This document shows positions 1 to 10,236 of a DNA stretch of 64,000 bases, in pieces (the stretch's first letter is position 1; each line of letters begins with the position of its first letter). Below the pieces are notes generated by a model. That model worked only from the letters and a program-made list of their open reading frames with translations, was not told the DNA's origin and did no database searches. A program made the position numbers and the translations under genes. The DNA is from Pseudomonadota bacterium. GTDB lineage: Bacteria; Pseudomonadota; Alphaproteobacteria; Azospirillales; Azospirillaceae. Location: assembly GCA_023423695.1 (NCBI GenBank), contig JAFAFA010000011.1:124001-188000 (forward strand), read 5' to 3'.

Positions 1-657
1 GCGGCCCAGCAGATAGGCCACGACGTGGAACTGGTTCATGCGGGCCAGCACCAGCGTCACCGTGCTGCCGCTCTCGTCGGTCGCCTCGATGTCGGCGCCG
101 GCGTCCAGCAGGATGCGGACGGCATCGGCGTTGCGGCGCAGGCCGGCATTGACCAGCACCGGTTCGCCGATGGAGTTGCGGGCATTGGGATCGCCGCCGA
201 AGGACAGAAGCAGCCGCAGCCAGTCGGTATCGGTGCCCGACGCCACCATGGTCAGCGCCGATTCCCCGTCGCGGGCGCGGCGGTTGGGATCGGCCCCGGC
301 CTCCAGCAGGGCCTTCGCCCCGGCCTTGCTGTTGCTGGCGATGGCGAACAGCAGCGGCGTCATCCCCTCCGTTCCGCCGGCATTCGGGTCGGCGCCCGCG
401 GCGGCGAGCTGGCGCACGGCGGCGGCGTCCCCCCGTCCGGCGGCGTCGGCCAGCCTTGCCGTGGCGGCATCGGGGAAGAAGTGGCTGGCGGGCGGCAGAG
501 CGGCCATGGCGGACCTCGCGGCGAAGGGGGTGGGAATGGGCGTCCAGCCGGCAGCGGCCAGCGCCACCAGGATCAACAGCCGGCGGAGAAAGGCAATGCC
601 GGGCTTGGGCGCCGCGGCGGCAGGATTGCCGTCATCCTCACCGGTGCAGGGCGGCAC
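1..657 (-). CDS. Ankyrin-repeat protein, 3' end beyond the window
   Basis: The 219 codons visible end in frame at base 1, so the C-terminus is missing. I take the GTG at 655-657 as start. The protein then has a short polar head, a hydrophobic segment around RRLLILVALAAAGW typical of a signal peptide or anchor, and ankyrin repeats with the usual loop motifs (AAAGADPNAGG, LLEAGADPNRR, LLLSFGGDPNAR, LLDAGADIEATD). Ankyrin repeats bind other proteins, so no enzymatic role is suggested. The start overlaps the 3' end of the lipase gene by 20 bases, which implies co-transcription and translational coupling. By analogy with lipase effector loci in which ankyrin proteins act as immunity factors, it may protect against the lipase; this is inference. 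An ATG further in, at AMAALPP, is an alternative start. Confidence 0.75.
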   Translation of the reverse strand, partial: MPPCTGEDDGNPAAAAPKPGIAFLRRLLILVALAAAGWTPIPTPFAARSAMAALPPASHFFPDAATARLADAAGRGDAAAVRQLAAAGADPNAGGTEGMTPLLFAIASNSKAGAKALLEAGADPNRRARDGESALTMVASGTDTDWLRLLLSFGGDPNARNSIGEPVLVNAGLRRNADAVRILLDAGADIEATDESGSTVTLVLARMNQFHVVAYLLGR

Positions 658-1813
658 GCAGCTGCCCCTCGTCCGCGCGCTTCTGCTTTTCCAGCGCGTT
701 GATGGGATAGGCCATGCCGTGCTTGGTGACGGAATCGGCGGCGACGCCCTTGACATACTCCGTGCCCTTCTTGCCCGCGGCGGCACCTTGGAAGGCGTTG
801 CCGTGCTCGTCCACCGCCTCCAGCGGCACATTCCTGCCGATGCTGGTCGGCATCGGTCCGACGAGGTTCTGCGCCGTGGTCAGCATCTCCCCATCGACCT
901 GATAATTGGTCACCTTGCCGGCGTTGGCGCGCGACTTGCCGAAGGCGGCGACGGTCTCGTCCTTGAGGCCAGCGGTGTTGAAGGTGGTGCAGGGCACGTC
1001 GGCCACCACGGCGCCTGCGGTCGCCAACCCGCCGCCCAGCGAATGGCCGGCCATCTCCAGCCGCGGCCCGACCTTGCTCTTCACCTTCTGCGCCGCCTGG
1101 ATCGCCCGCTCGTAATAGTCGGAGCGCAGGCCGATGCCCTGCTGCAGGTTGTTGACCCAGTCCTCCTTGGCGGTGAAGGTGGTTCCCTTCGGCACCAGGA
1201 CGACCTGCGGCGGGGACCCGAACACCTTGGGGTCCGCCACATACAGCTCCGCCCGGAATCCCGACGCGGTGCCGGGGTCGAGGTCGCTGGGGACGAGGCC
1301 GTATTTGCGCAGCTCCGCCGGATCGTCGCTGAGCCGGGTCCAGCCCGGCGGCGGGGTCTTGGGCGAATCCGGGCCGTTCTCGTGGTGATAGACGTCGGCG
1401 GCAAGACGCGCGCGCTCCACCGCCTTGTTGTCGCGGGCGAAGCGTTCCGTCACCTCCGGCAGGACCTTCTTCTCGCGCGCCTCCTTGATCAGCGCCTGCC
1501 GTTCGGCCACGCGCTTGGCCTTGGCGTCGATTTCCGCCTGGGAACAGGGGATGGTCGGGTTCTTGGCGGGGACCGGGGTGCTCTTGCGGAAATGATTGGC
1601 GAGATCGTCGGTCAGCGTCTGGCCGGCGGCCTTGGCGCCGCGCTTGGCCGCTCCGCTGAAGTCGCCCTCCATCACCGCCGCCCCGGTCTCTTTCAGGCCG
1701 GCCTTGACGGTGTCGGTTGCCATCCGGCCGCCGGTGCGCAGGGTCTGGTAGGTCGCCTTGGCCTTCGCGGTTGCGCTTTCGGCCATGTCGGTCAGGGTGG
1801 ACAGGATCGCCAT
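638..1813 (-). CDS. Lipase-like alpha/beta hydrolase, possible secreted effector
   Basis: 391 residues. The nucleophile elbow GHSLGG is present with Ser about residue 258. A later Asp (in NYQVDGEM) and His (in TKHGMAYP) could complete the triad as in class 3 lipase or DUF2974-type hydrolases. The first 90 residues are Ala/Lys/Thr-rich, helical and without a classical signal peptide. A Sec route is therefore not indicated, and delivery by a specialised system or a cytoplasmic role is possible. It is the middle gene of a tight minus-strand trio: 4 bases after the upstream 116-residue protein and overlapping the ankyrin gene by 20 bases. This arrangement resembles type VI lipase effector cassettes, but no vgrG, hcp or other secretion gene lies in the window. 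Substrate (phospholipid or other ester) cannot be told from sequence. Confidence 0.75.
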   Translation of the reverse strand: MAILSTLTDMAESATAKAKATYQTLRTGGRMATDTVKAGLKETGAAVMEGDFSGAAKRGAKAAGQTLTDDLANHFRKSTPVPAKNPTIPCSQAEIDAKAKRVAERQALIKEAREKKVLPEVTERFARDNKAVERARLAADVYHHENGPDSPKTPPPGWTRLSDDPAELRKYGLVPSDLDPGTASGFRAELYVADPKVFGSPPQVVLVPKGTTFTAKEDWVNNLQQGIGLRSDYYERAIQAAQKVKSKVGPRLEMAGHSLGGGLATAGAVVADVPCTTFNTAGLKDETVAAFGKSRANAGKVTNYQVDGEMLTTAQNLVGPMPTSIGRNVPLEAVDEHGNAFQGAAAGKKGTEYVKGVAADSVTKHGMAYPINALEKQKRADEGQLRAALHR

Positions 1814-1817
1814 GGCG

Positions 1818-2168
1818 TCAGTCCCGCTGCGACAGGGCGGCGATCATGGCGTCGACCCACTCGGTCAGCCACTCCGCCTTCCGGTCGGCGGTCATCGCCG
1901 GATCGGCCAGCACCTCGCGCGCCGCCGGGCTGTCCTCGTCGAACCGGTCGCCGGCCAGCGCCGCGGTGACGATGTAGCAGGCGGCCTGCCACCGCGTGGT
2001 CAGGCCATGGCCCTCCGCCCGCGCCAGCTGGTCCCGTCCGAACTCGCGGAAGCGGTCGGCCGGCACCGGATCGGCGTCCGGAAACCGGTCGGCGAGATAG
2101 CGGTGCACCGCGCGGATCAGATCCTCTTCCCCCAGCCGGTCCATCTGGGCCTGCGACAGAACGAACAC
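1818..2168 (-). CDS. Small helical protein upstream of lipase
   Basis: 116 residues, predicted largely alpha-helical, with no signal peptide or membrane segment. It opens MFVLSQAQMDRLGEEDLI and carries segments such as RYLADRFPD, GLTTRWQAACYIV and AREVLADPAM. This layout recalls a family of short proteins often found immediately upstream of type VI lipase or other effector genes, where they may act as adaptors or chaperones. I know no firm family name and did not search. It is the first gene of the minus-strand trio and is separated from the lipase by only 4 bases, so joint expression and a helper role for the lipase are likely. Confidence 0.65.
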   Translation of the reverse strand: MFVLSQAQMDRLGEEDLIRAVHRYLADRFPDADPVPADRFREFGRDQLARAEGHGLTTRWQAACYIVTAALAGDRFDEDSPAAREVLADPAMTADRKAEWLTEWVDAMIAALSQRD

Positions 2169-2351
2169 GGTGCACCCCGATCGATTGCGTTATCAGGGTA
2201 TGATAGAGGTGCAATTATTGACAGAGAAGCGGCAACGCCGTGTTTTTATGGCTGAGTTGGCCCGGGAGAGTACAACCCGAGGCTCAGGTCCTGGAACCGG
2301 GACACGCGGTCGATTACCATGATGCCGGCTTTGCCCGAATCGGAGACAGCC

Positions 2352-2379
2352 GACGTGAGGATGGGGACGTGAGAATGGG
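2352..2379 (+). repeat. 14-bp tandem duplication over the ompA-like start
   Basis: GACGTGAGGATGGG (2352-2365) is followed directly by GACGTGAGAATGGG (2366-2379), and the next bases start a third partial copy (GACGG). Each copy holds a purine-rich stretch and an ATG. Because 14 is not a multiple of three, the two ATGs (2361 and 2375) are in different frames. Only the second opens the OmpA-like frame, so the first copy supplies the GAGGATGGGG ribosome-binding stretch. Confidence 0.7.
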
Positions 2380-3007
2380 GACGGTCAGAGTCTTGCGGCC
2401 GGCGTTTGCCGGATTGGCGCTGTTGCTGGCGTTGCCGATGGCGTTTGGCGGCATGGCCGCGGCGACCGAACCGACCGCCGCCCCCACCACGACGGAGGAT
2501 TTCATCCGGGCCCTGCGGCCGGACACGCCGCCGGCCGACGGAAAGCCCAGGACCCGCGGCCTCGCGCTCGGCACCGGCAGTGCCGCGGAACCGGCGGCAC
2601 CCCCGCCGGCTTCGGCACCCGCCTCCACCGCCGCCCCCGCCGCTGCCGCGAAGCCGAAGGCCGCACCCAGGATCAGCTTCCAGGTGGAATTCGCCTTCAA
2701 CTCGGCGGAGCTGACGCCGAAGGCCGCCGGCATCCTCGACGAGCTGGGCCGCGCCCTGACCTCCCCGGATCTCAGCGCCTACCGCTTCCAGCTGACCGGC
2801 CACACCGACGGCGTCGGCAATCCCGACTACAACCTCGCCCTGTCGAAGCGGCGGGCCGCCTCGGTGCGCGATTATCTGACCCGGAGCTTCGGCGTGTCGC
2901 CCGGCCGGCTGGTGGCCATCGGCCGCGGATCCCAGCAGCTGCTCGACCCCGCCAATCCGGCCAGCGACGCCAACCGCCGGGTGGAGATCGTCAATCTGGG
3001 CTCCTGA
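2375..3007 (+). CDS. OmpA-family outer membrane/peptidoglycan-binding protein
   Basis: 210 residues from the ATG at 2375. An in-frame GTG at 2369 is an alternative start, and the frame is open further upstream. A signal peptide is clear (PAFAGLALLLALPMAFGGMAAA). A Pro/Ala-rich linker of about 60 residues follows. The C-terminal OmpA domain shows FAFNSAELTPKAAGIL, QLTGHTDGVGNPDYNLALSK and DANRRVEI, the usual motifs for binding diaminopimelate in peptidoglycan. There is no N-terminal barrel, so it is a short periplasmic or outer-membrane-tethered type rather than a porin. The start lies in a 14-bp tandem duplication. It is convergent with the LysR gene, with a hairpin between them. Confidence 0.88.
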   Translation: MGTVRVLRPAFAGLALLLALPMAFGGMAAATEPTAAPTTTEDFIRALRPDTPPADGKPRTRGLALGTGSAAEPAAPPPASAPASTAAPAAAAKPKAAPRISFQVEFAFNSAELTPKAAGILDELGRALTSPDLSAYRFQLTGHTDGVGNPDYNLALSKRRAASVRDYLTRSFGVSPGRLVAIGRGSQQLLDPANPASDANRRVEIVNLGS

Positions 3008-3028
3008 CCGTCGGCAAAGCGGCAGGGC

Positions 3029-3055
3029 GACGGCGGCTCAGCGCCAGCCGCCGTC
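3029..3055. terminator. Hairpin between convergent ompA-like and lysR genes
   Basis: A 10-bp perfect stem, GACGGCGGCT (3029-3038) pairing with AGCCGCCGTC (3046-3055), with a 7-base loop. It sits at the junction of two convergent genes and overlaps the last codons of the LysR gene. No T-run follows, so termination strength is uncertain. Confidence 0.5.
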
Positions 3056-3952
3056 CCGCGTCAGCCTGGCCAGGATGTCGCGCAGGATGGCGTGCGCCGC
3101 GCGGGCGGCGACTGGCATCGGCCGGCCGGCGGCATGCGCCAGCAGGATCGTGCGGTCGATCTGCGGATCGACGATAGGCAGTCCGGTCAGGCGGTCCGCC
3201 ACCGCGCCGTAGCGCGCCACCCGCTCCGACAGCACGGTATAGCCGCAGCCTTCCGCCACCAGCGCCTTGATCTGTTCCAGCGCGTCGATCTCCATGGCGA
3301 CGGTGACGCGGGCGCGGGCCAGCAATGCCGCGTGCTCCACCTCCTCGCGCACGCCGTGGGGGCGGCCGGGCAGGATCAGCGGCAGGGCCAGCGCCTCGGC
3401 GAAGGGGATGGACCTGCGGCCGCGCAGCAGCGGGTCGTCCGCCGGCCCGACCAGATGCAGGCTTTCCCGCGCCACCAACTCCGTTTCCAGCCCGCCCATC
3501 TCCTCGGCGCCGAACACCAGCGCCAGATCGAGCTGGCCCGACAGCACCCATTCCCGCATATGGCCGGACAGCCCTTCCACCACCCGCAGCCGGATCTGCG
3601 GATGGTCGCGGCGCACCGCCAGCGCCAGCGGCACGGTCAGCACCGGCCCCAGCGAAGTCGGAATGCCGACCGTGGCCGGACCGGAGGGCACGGCCTCCAC
3701 CGCGCGCACCTCGTCGCGCAGTCCGTCCATGGACTCGATCAGCGCCGCCGCCCGCTGCGCCAGCCGCCGCCCGCTTTCCGTCGGCACCACGCCGCGCGCC
3801 GTGCGCAGCACCAGCTGGCAGCCGAAATCCTCCTCCATCCGCTTCAGATGCAGGCTGAGCGCCGGCTGCGCCACCCGCAGCGCTTCCGCCGCGCGGGAGA
3901 TCGAGCCATGCTCCACGATGCCCAGGAAATAGCGAAGCTGCCGCACATCCAT
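3038..3952 (-). CDS. LysR-type transcriptional regulator (Nac-like)
   Basis: 304 residues from the ATG at 3950-3952 (MDVRQLRYFLGIVEHGS). The longer in-frame extension to 4018 lacks homology-like sequence. Residues 1-60 form the winged helix-turn-helix (SISRAAEALRVAQPALSLHL). The remainder is the two-lobe substrate-binding effector domain (GPATVGIPTSLGPVLTVPLA, LDLALVFG). The architecture and the RYFL...AQPALS pattern resemble the Nac/Cbl branch that regulates nitrogen or sulfur assimilation, but the effector is unknown. It is divergent from clpB across a 242-base gap and convergent with the OmpA-like gene. Nothing in the arrangement ties it to a specific target. Confidence 0.88.
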   Translation of the reverse strand: MDVRQLRYFLGIVEHGSISRAAEALRVAQPALSLHLKRMEEDFGCQLVLRTARGVVPTESGRRLAQRAAALIESMDGLRDEVRAVEAVPSGPATVGIPTSLGPVLTVPLALAVRRDHPQIRLRVVEGLSGHMREWVLSGQLDLALVFGAEEMGGLETELVARESLHLVGPADDPLLRGRRSIPFAEALALPLILPGRPHGVREEVEHAALLARARVTVAMEIDALEQIKALVAEGCGYTVLSERVARYGAVADRLTGLPIVDPQIDRTILLAHAAGRPMPVAARAAHAILRDILARLTRDGGWR

Positions 3953-4068
3953 GCCGCCGGAACCCCTTGCCGCCGATAACGTCAAGCTATGAAGGGAACG
4001 ACAGGGATCGCGTGTCAATATGGCTTTGACGTCTGCCGGCTGTCGCGTTCTCCGCTTGAGAGCCCCCT

Positions 4069-4097
4069 CTTGATCGCCGCAAATCCGTTAACCATTT
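4069..4097 (+). promoter_or_regulatory. Candidate heat-shock (sigma32-type) promoter of clpB
   Basis: CTTGAT at 4069-4074 is followed after 17 bases by CCATTT at 4092-4097, close to the RpoH pattern CTTGAA-N13-17-CCATnT. It lies about 100 bases before the clpB start, where a heat-shock promoter is expected. The match is by eye only; an alternative -35 CTTGAG lies at 4055. Confidence 0.35.
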
Positions 4098-4194
4098 ACC
4101 CATCAGGCGCCGGGCGGTCGCGCATTTTGCGGATCGTGGGGGCGCCGTTCCGCGCCGGATGACTGGGCGGAAGACCATGAAAACGGAGTGCCGG

Positions 4195-6879
<2,685 letters not shown>

Positions 6880-6903
6880 CCGACAGCCAACGGTAAAGCG
6901 GAA

Positions 6904-6934
6904 GGCCCCGGATGCATTGCATCCGGGGCCTTTT
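6904..6934 (+). terminator. Rho-independent terminator of clpB
   Basis: A perfect 12-bp stem, GGCCCCGGATGC pairing with GCATCCGGGGCC around an ATT loop (6904-6930), followed by TTTT. It stands 24 bases after the clpB stop and also faces the convergent gene ending at 6961. Confidence 0.9.
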
Positions 6935-6960
6935 CCTTGATCAGGCAAAGACCGGTTCCG

Positions 6961-7632
6961 TTATACGAGAACGGCACCCTTCACCTTGCCCACCCGTCTG
7001 AAATGCTGGTTGTTGCTGAGATGATGGTGGAGGAAGGACGGATTGTAGTAGCGCGCCTCCATACCGAAGACGGCCTGCATGTTCTGCAGCGGGAAGCTGC
7101 CCTGGACCGCGATGTTCGACTGCTCCATCGCCACCAGATAGCAATAGACGACATGGCCGGAGCAGAAGAACGCCTCCCGCCCGCCGGCCATCAGCTGGTC
7201 GAGCAGGGTGTTGATGCGGTCGGTGGACTGCACGCCCCCCCCGCGGCCGAGCGACTTGACGGCGCCGCCGATGGTGTAGGGCATTTGGGTGCCGCCTTGG
7301 GCGAAGCCGCCGCCGACGATACCCTGCCGCATCATGATCGCCGTCTGCGCCGCCCCTTCGCCGATACCGGGGGTGGTGCAGCGGAAGACGTCATAGCTGT
7401 AGTTGGCGTTCTTGGTCAGCAGGTTGTTTTCCTGCAGCCCGTCACCGTCCATCTCGATGACGGTCGTGGCCGAGCTCGCGATGCCGGCATGGATGAAGTC
7501 CGACTTTCCCCGGCTGAACAGCTGACCGATCTTGATGGCGATGCCGGTGGCGCCCAGGCCGTGCCGATGCTTGATCATGATGTCGCCGGCCTTCACGGCC
7601 CCGATCACCGCGTTGGAACGCGCTCGTGTCAT
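6961..7632 (-). CDS. Permuted NlpC/P60 (YiiX/LRAT-like) cysteine hydrolase
   Basis: 223 residues with ATG at 7630-7632 and a good ribosome-binding stretch (AGGGAGA). The order of motifs suggests a permuted papain-like fold. An early DFIHAGIA segment supplies the likely catalytic His (about residue 48), and a later FFCSGHVVYCYLVA supplies the Cys (about residue 157), as in YiiX/YebB (peptidase C92) and LRAT relatives. No signal peptide is seen. Members cut amides or esters of peptides or lipids; the substrate here is unknown. It is convergent with clpB across the terminator and divergent from the SDR gene. Its placement a few kilobases from a lipase cassette raises the thought of a second effector, but no partner gene is adjacent. 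Confidence 0.65.
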   Translation of the reverse strand: MTRARSNAVIGAVKAGDIMIKHRHGLGATGIAIKIGQLFSRGKSDFIHAGIASSATTVIEMDGDGLQENNLLTKNANYSYDVFRCTTPGIGEGAAQTAIMMRQGIVGGGFAQGGTQMPYTIGGAVKSLGRGGGVQSTDRINTLLDQLMAGGREAFFCSGHVVYCYLVAMEQSNIAVQGSFPLQNMQAVFGMEARYYNPSFLHHHLSNNQHFRRVGKVKGAVLV

Positions 7633-8059
7633 GCCCTGTCTCCCTGTAACGAACCGTGCGCCGACATTCGCGGTCGCTTGCGGCCCTGTTCCGCAAACCC
7701 ACTATACGGAAGAACGGGAGGTCGGCGAAAGAAGTACCACCATCCGAACAACCATCTTTTCATCGGACTACGGCGACGGATGCCCGGACTATTATCGACG
7801 TTGATTATCTGATCTCCTTCAGACGCTGTTTTCGTGAAATTTTTCAGCCTTCAGTGGCGTCCGCCCGGACGATCAACCATGACAGAGCGGCTCCTCACCG
7901 CCCGGCCTGCCGGATGGCTCTTGATCGACGAGGGTCAGGCTTGACCATGCGCCCCGACTCGTCCCCGGCAGCATGCGGGGTGCCAACGGGCGTGCGGGTC
8001 TGCTAAATGTCGGCCGCTGCCCCAAGCATGGGCGGTGCCGCAACAGCCTGGGGGCAGAC
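7633..8059. other. Divergent intergenic region, no gene recognised
   Basis: 427 bases between the minus-strand NlpC/P60-like gene and the plus-strand SDR gene, locally AT-richer (7741-7850) and therefore a plausible site for both promoters. I see a short 5-bp hairpin (GGTCA/TGACC, 7933-7946) and a 21-codon open frame (7879-7944, beginning MTERLLTARP) without a convincing ribosome-binding site. No RNA gene or repeat was recognised. Confidence 0.5.
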
Positions 8060-8845
8060 ATGGCCGCGACGATCCCACCGTATCTGTCGACTTTCTCGCT
8101 TGCCGGACAGGTGGCGCTCGTCACCGGGTCAGGCCGCGGCCTGGGGCTGGAGATCGCGCGGGCGCTGGCCGGATCGGGTGCGCATGTGCTGCTGAACGGC
8201 CGCGACGCCACAACGCTGGAGGCTCGTGTCGAGCAGATACGGTCTGCCGGCGGGACCGCGTCCGCCCTGGCTTTCGACGTGTCGGACCGGGCGGCGGTGC
8301 GCGATGCCTTCGCACGGATCGACCGGGACCATGGGCGGCTCGACGTGCTGGTCCAGAATGTCGGGCAGCGCAACCGCAAGCCTCTGGCAGACCTGACGGA
8401 CGACGAGATCATGGCTCTTCTGGACGTCGATCTGGCCTCCAGCCTGATCCTGGCGCGGGAGGCGGCGCGGCTGATGCTGCCGCGGGGCCGCGGCCGGCTG
8501 ATCGCCGTCACCTCGGTCGCCGGACAGATTTCGCGGGCGAACGACAGCGTCTATGCCGCGGCGAAGGCGGGGCTGAACGGCATGGTGCGGGCGCTGGCTG
8601 CCGAATACGGGCCGCATGGCCTGACCAGCAACGCCATCGCCCCCGGCTTTTTCGCAACCGAAACGAATGCGGCCATTGCCGCCGATCCCGAGCACGGGGC
8701 CTATTTCGCCAACCGCACGACGTTGCGCCGCTGGGGCCGGCCGGAGGAGATCGCCGGCGCGGCGGTGTTCCTCGCCTCGGCTGCAGCGTCCTATGTCAAC
8801 GGCCATGTCTTGGTCGTGGACGGCGGCGCCACCATCTTGATGTGA
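8060..8845 (+). CDS. SDR-family oxidoreductase
   Basis: 261 residues from the ATG at 8060. The open frame extends to 7973, but the upstream part has no SDR character. This is a classical short-chain dehydrogenase/reductase: cofactor motif TGSGRGLG (22-29), a variant NNAG motif (NVGQ), catalytic Ser152 (TSVAG) and Tyr165-x3-Lys169 (YAAAK), then GRPEEIAGAAVFLAS and VDGGAT near the end. The overall pattern is closest to gluconate 5-dehydrogenase or 3-oxoacyl-reductase types; the substrate cannot be assigned. It ends 23 bases before the preferred pabB start, or overlaps it if pabB uses the GTG at 8842. Joint transcription with the folate genes is therefore likely, although a metabolic link is not evident. 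Confidence 0.88.
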   Translation: MAATIPPYLSTFSLAGQVALVTGSGRGLGLEIARALAGSGAHVLLNGRDATTLEARVEQIRSAGGTASALAFDVSDRAAVRDAFARIDRDHGRLDVLVQNVGQRNRKPLADLTDDEIMALLDVDLASSLILAREAARLMLPRGRGRLIAVTSVAGQISRANDSVYAAAKAGLNGMVRALAAEYGPHGLTSNAIAPGFFATETNAAIAADPEHGAYFANRTTLRRWGRPEEIAGAAVFLASAAASYVNGHVLVVDGGATILM

Positions 8846-8868
8846 GCCGCCGGCCGATTGCCACCGCC

Positions 8869-10236
8869 ATGCTGACCATTCCCATTTCCTGCGGCGACCC
8901 CGCCGCCCTGTTCCGCCCCTGGGCCACCGAACCCTGGGCCATGCTGCTCGACAGCGCGGCGCCCCATGCGCAGAATGGGCGCTATTCCTATATCGTTGCA
9001 GAACCGTTCCAGACCGTCGAGTCCATCGGCGGCCGGACGCTGGTCGATGGGGCGGCGGTGGCCGGCAGCCCCTTCGACGCGCTGGAGCAGGCCCTGGCCG
9101 CCCATCCCCTGCCCTCGGGCGGCCCGGTCCCCTTCACCGGAGGGGCGGTGGGCTTCGTCGGTTACGAAGCCGGAACGGCATTGGAAGGACTGCGCTCCCG
9201 TCATGGCAATCCGGGCGGCCAGCCGGACATGGCCTTCGGCCTCTACGACGTCGTCGCCGCCTTCGACCGCGAGACGCGGTGCGCCTGGGTCGTCGCCGCC
9301 CGGCAGGAGGCGGAGGAGCGTGCCCGCCGCATGGCCGCACGGCTGTCCATTCCGCCACCGGAACAATCCGCCGGGCCGGCCCCGGTGCGCTGGCGGTCGG
9401 AGCTGTCGCGTCCCGACTATCTCGACCGGGTCGGGCGGGTGCTGGAGTATATCCGCGCCGGCGACATCTATCAGGCGAACTTCACCCAGCGTTTCCTGGG
9501 CGACGTGGACGGGACCATCGACGCCTATGCGCTGTACGAGCGCCTGCGCCGCCTCAGCCCGGCCCCCTTCGCCGCCTTCCTGAACTGCGGTCCGCGGCTG
9601 CGGCTGGCAGGCGCCTCGCCGGAGCGCTTCATCCGGCTGCGCGCCGACCGGACCATCGAGACGCGGCCGATCAAGGGCACCCGCCCGCGCCATGCCGATC
9701 CCGCCGCCGACGCGGCGGCGGCGGCGGAACTGTCGGCCAGCATCAAGGACCGGGCGGAAAACCTGATGATCACCGACCTGCTGCGCAACGATCTGGCGCG
9801 CGTGTCCGAAGTCGGCAGCGTCAAGGTGCCGGTGCTGTTCGGGCTGGAGAGCTTTGCCAGCGTCCATCATCTGGTGTCGGTCGTCACCTCCCGGCTGGTG
9901 CCGGGGCTGGGGCCGGTCGATCTGCTGCGCGCCGCCTGCCCCGGCGGATCGATCACCGGAGCGCCGAAGATCCGCGCCATGCAGATCATCGACGAGCTGG
10001 AGGTCGCCCGCCGCGGCGCCTATTGCGGCTCGGTCGCCTGGATCGGCTTCGACGGCGCCATGGACAGCAACATCGTCATCCGTACCCTGTCGGTGACGCA
10101 GGACCATGTGATCGCCCAGGCCGGCGGCGGCATCGTCGCCGATTCCGATCCGGCGGCGGAGCATGAGGAGATGCTGGTCAAGGCCCGCGCCCAGCTGCGC
10201 GCCGCCGGCGAGTTGGCGGAAGAGGACATCGCATGA
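8869..10236 (+). CDS. pabB: Aminodeoxychorismate synthase component I (PabB)
   Basis: 455 residues from the ATG at 8869 (MLTIPISCGDP). A GTG at 8842, overlapping the SDR stop as GTGA, is an alternative start. PabB converts chorismate plus ammonia (from PabA) to 4-amino-4-deoxychorismate for folate synthesis. The chorismate-binding domain is intact: FTQRF, ASPERF, ETRPIKGTRPR with the Lys typical of PabB, and the signature GSITGAPKIRAMQIID, then AGGGIVADSDP. The N-terminal half is the divergent pseudo-Trp-binding domain. No glutamine amidotransferase domain is fused and pabA is not in the window. The stop overlaps pabC by four bases (ATGA), so the two are translationally coupled. Confidence 0.93.
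   Translation: MLTIPISCGDPAALFRPWATEPWAMLLDSAAPHAQNGRYSYIVAEPFQTVESIGGRTLVDGAAVAGSPFDALEQALAAHPLPSGGPVPFTGGAVGFVGYEAGTALEGLRSRHGNPGGQPDMAFGLYDVVAAFDRETRCAWVVAARQEAEERARRMAARLSIPPPEQSAGPAPVRWRSELSRPDYLDRVGRVLEYIRAGDIYQANFTQRFLGDVDGTIDAYALYERLRRLSPAPFAAFLNCGPRLRLAGASPERFIRLRADRTIETRPIKGTRPRHADPAADAAAAAELSASIKDRAENLMITDLLRNDLARVSEVGSVKVPVLFGLESFASVHHLVSVVTSRLVPGLGPVDLLRAACPGGSITGAPKIRAMQIIDELEVARRGAYCGSVAWIGFDGAMDSNIVIRTLSVTQDHVIAQAGGGIVADSDPAAEHEEMLVKARAQLRAAGELAEEDIA

Noticed and set aside
7879..7944. A 21-codon ORF in the gap before the SDR gene
   Set aside because: No convincing ribosome-binding site and no sign of coding bias.
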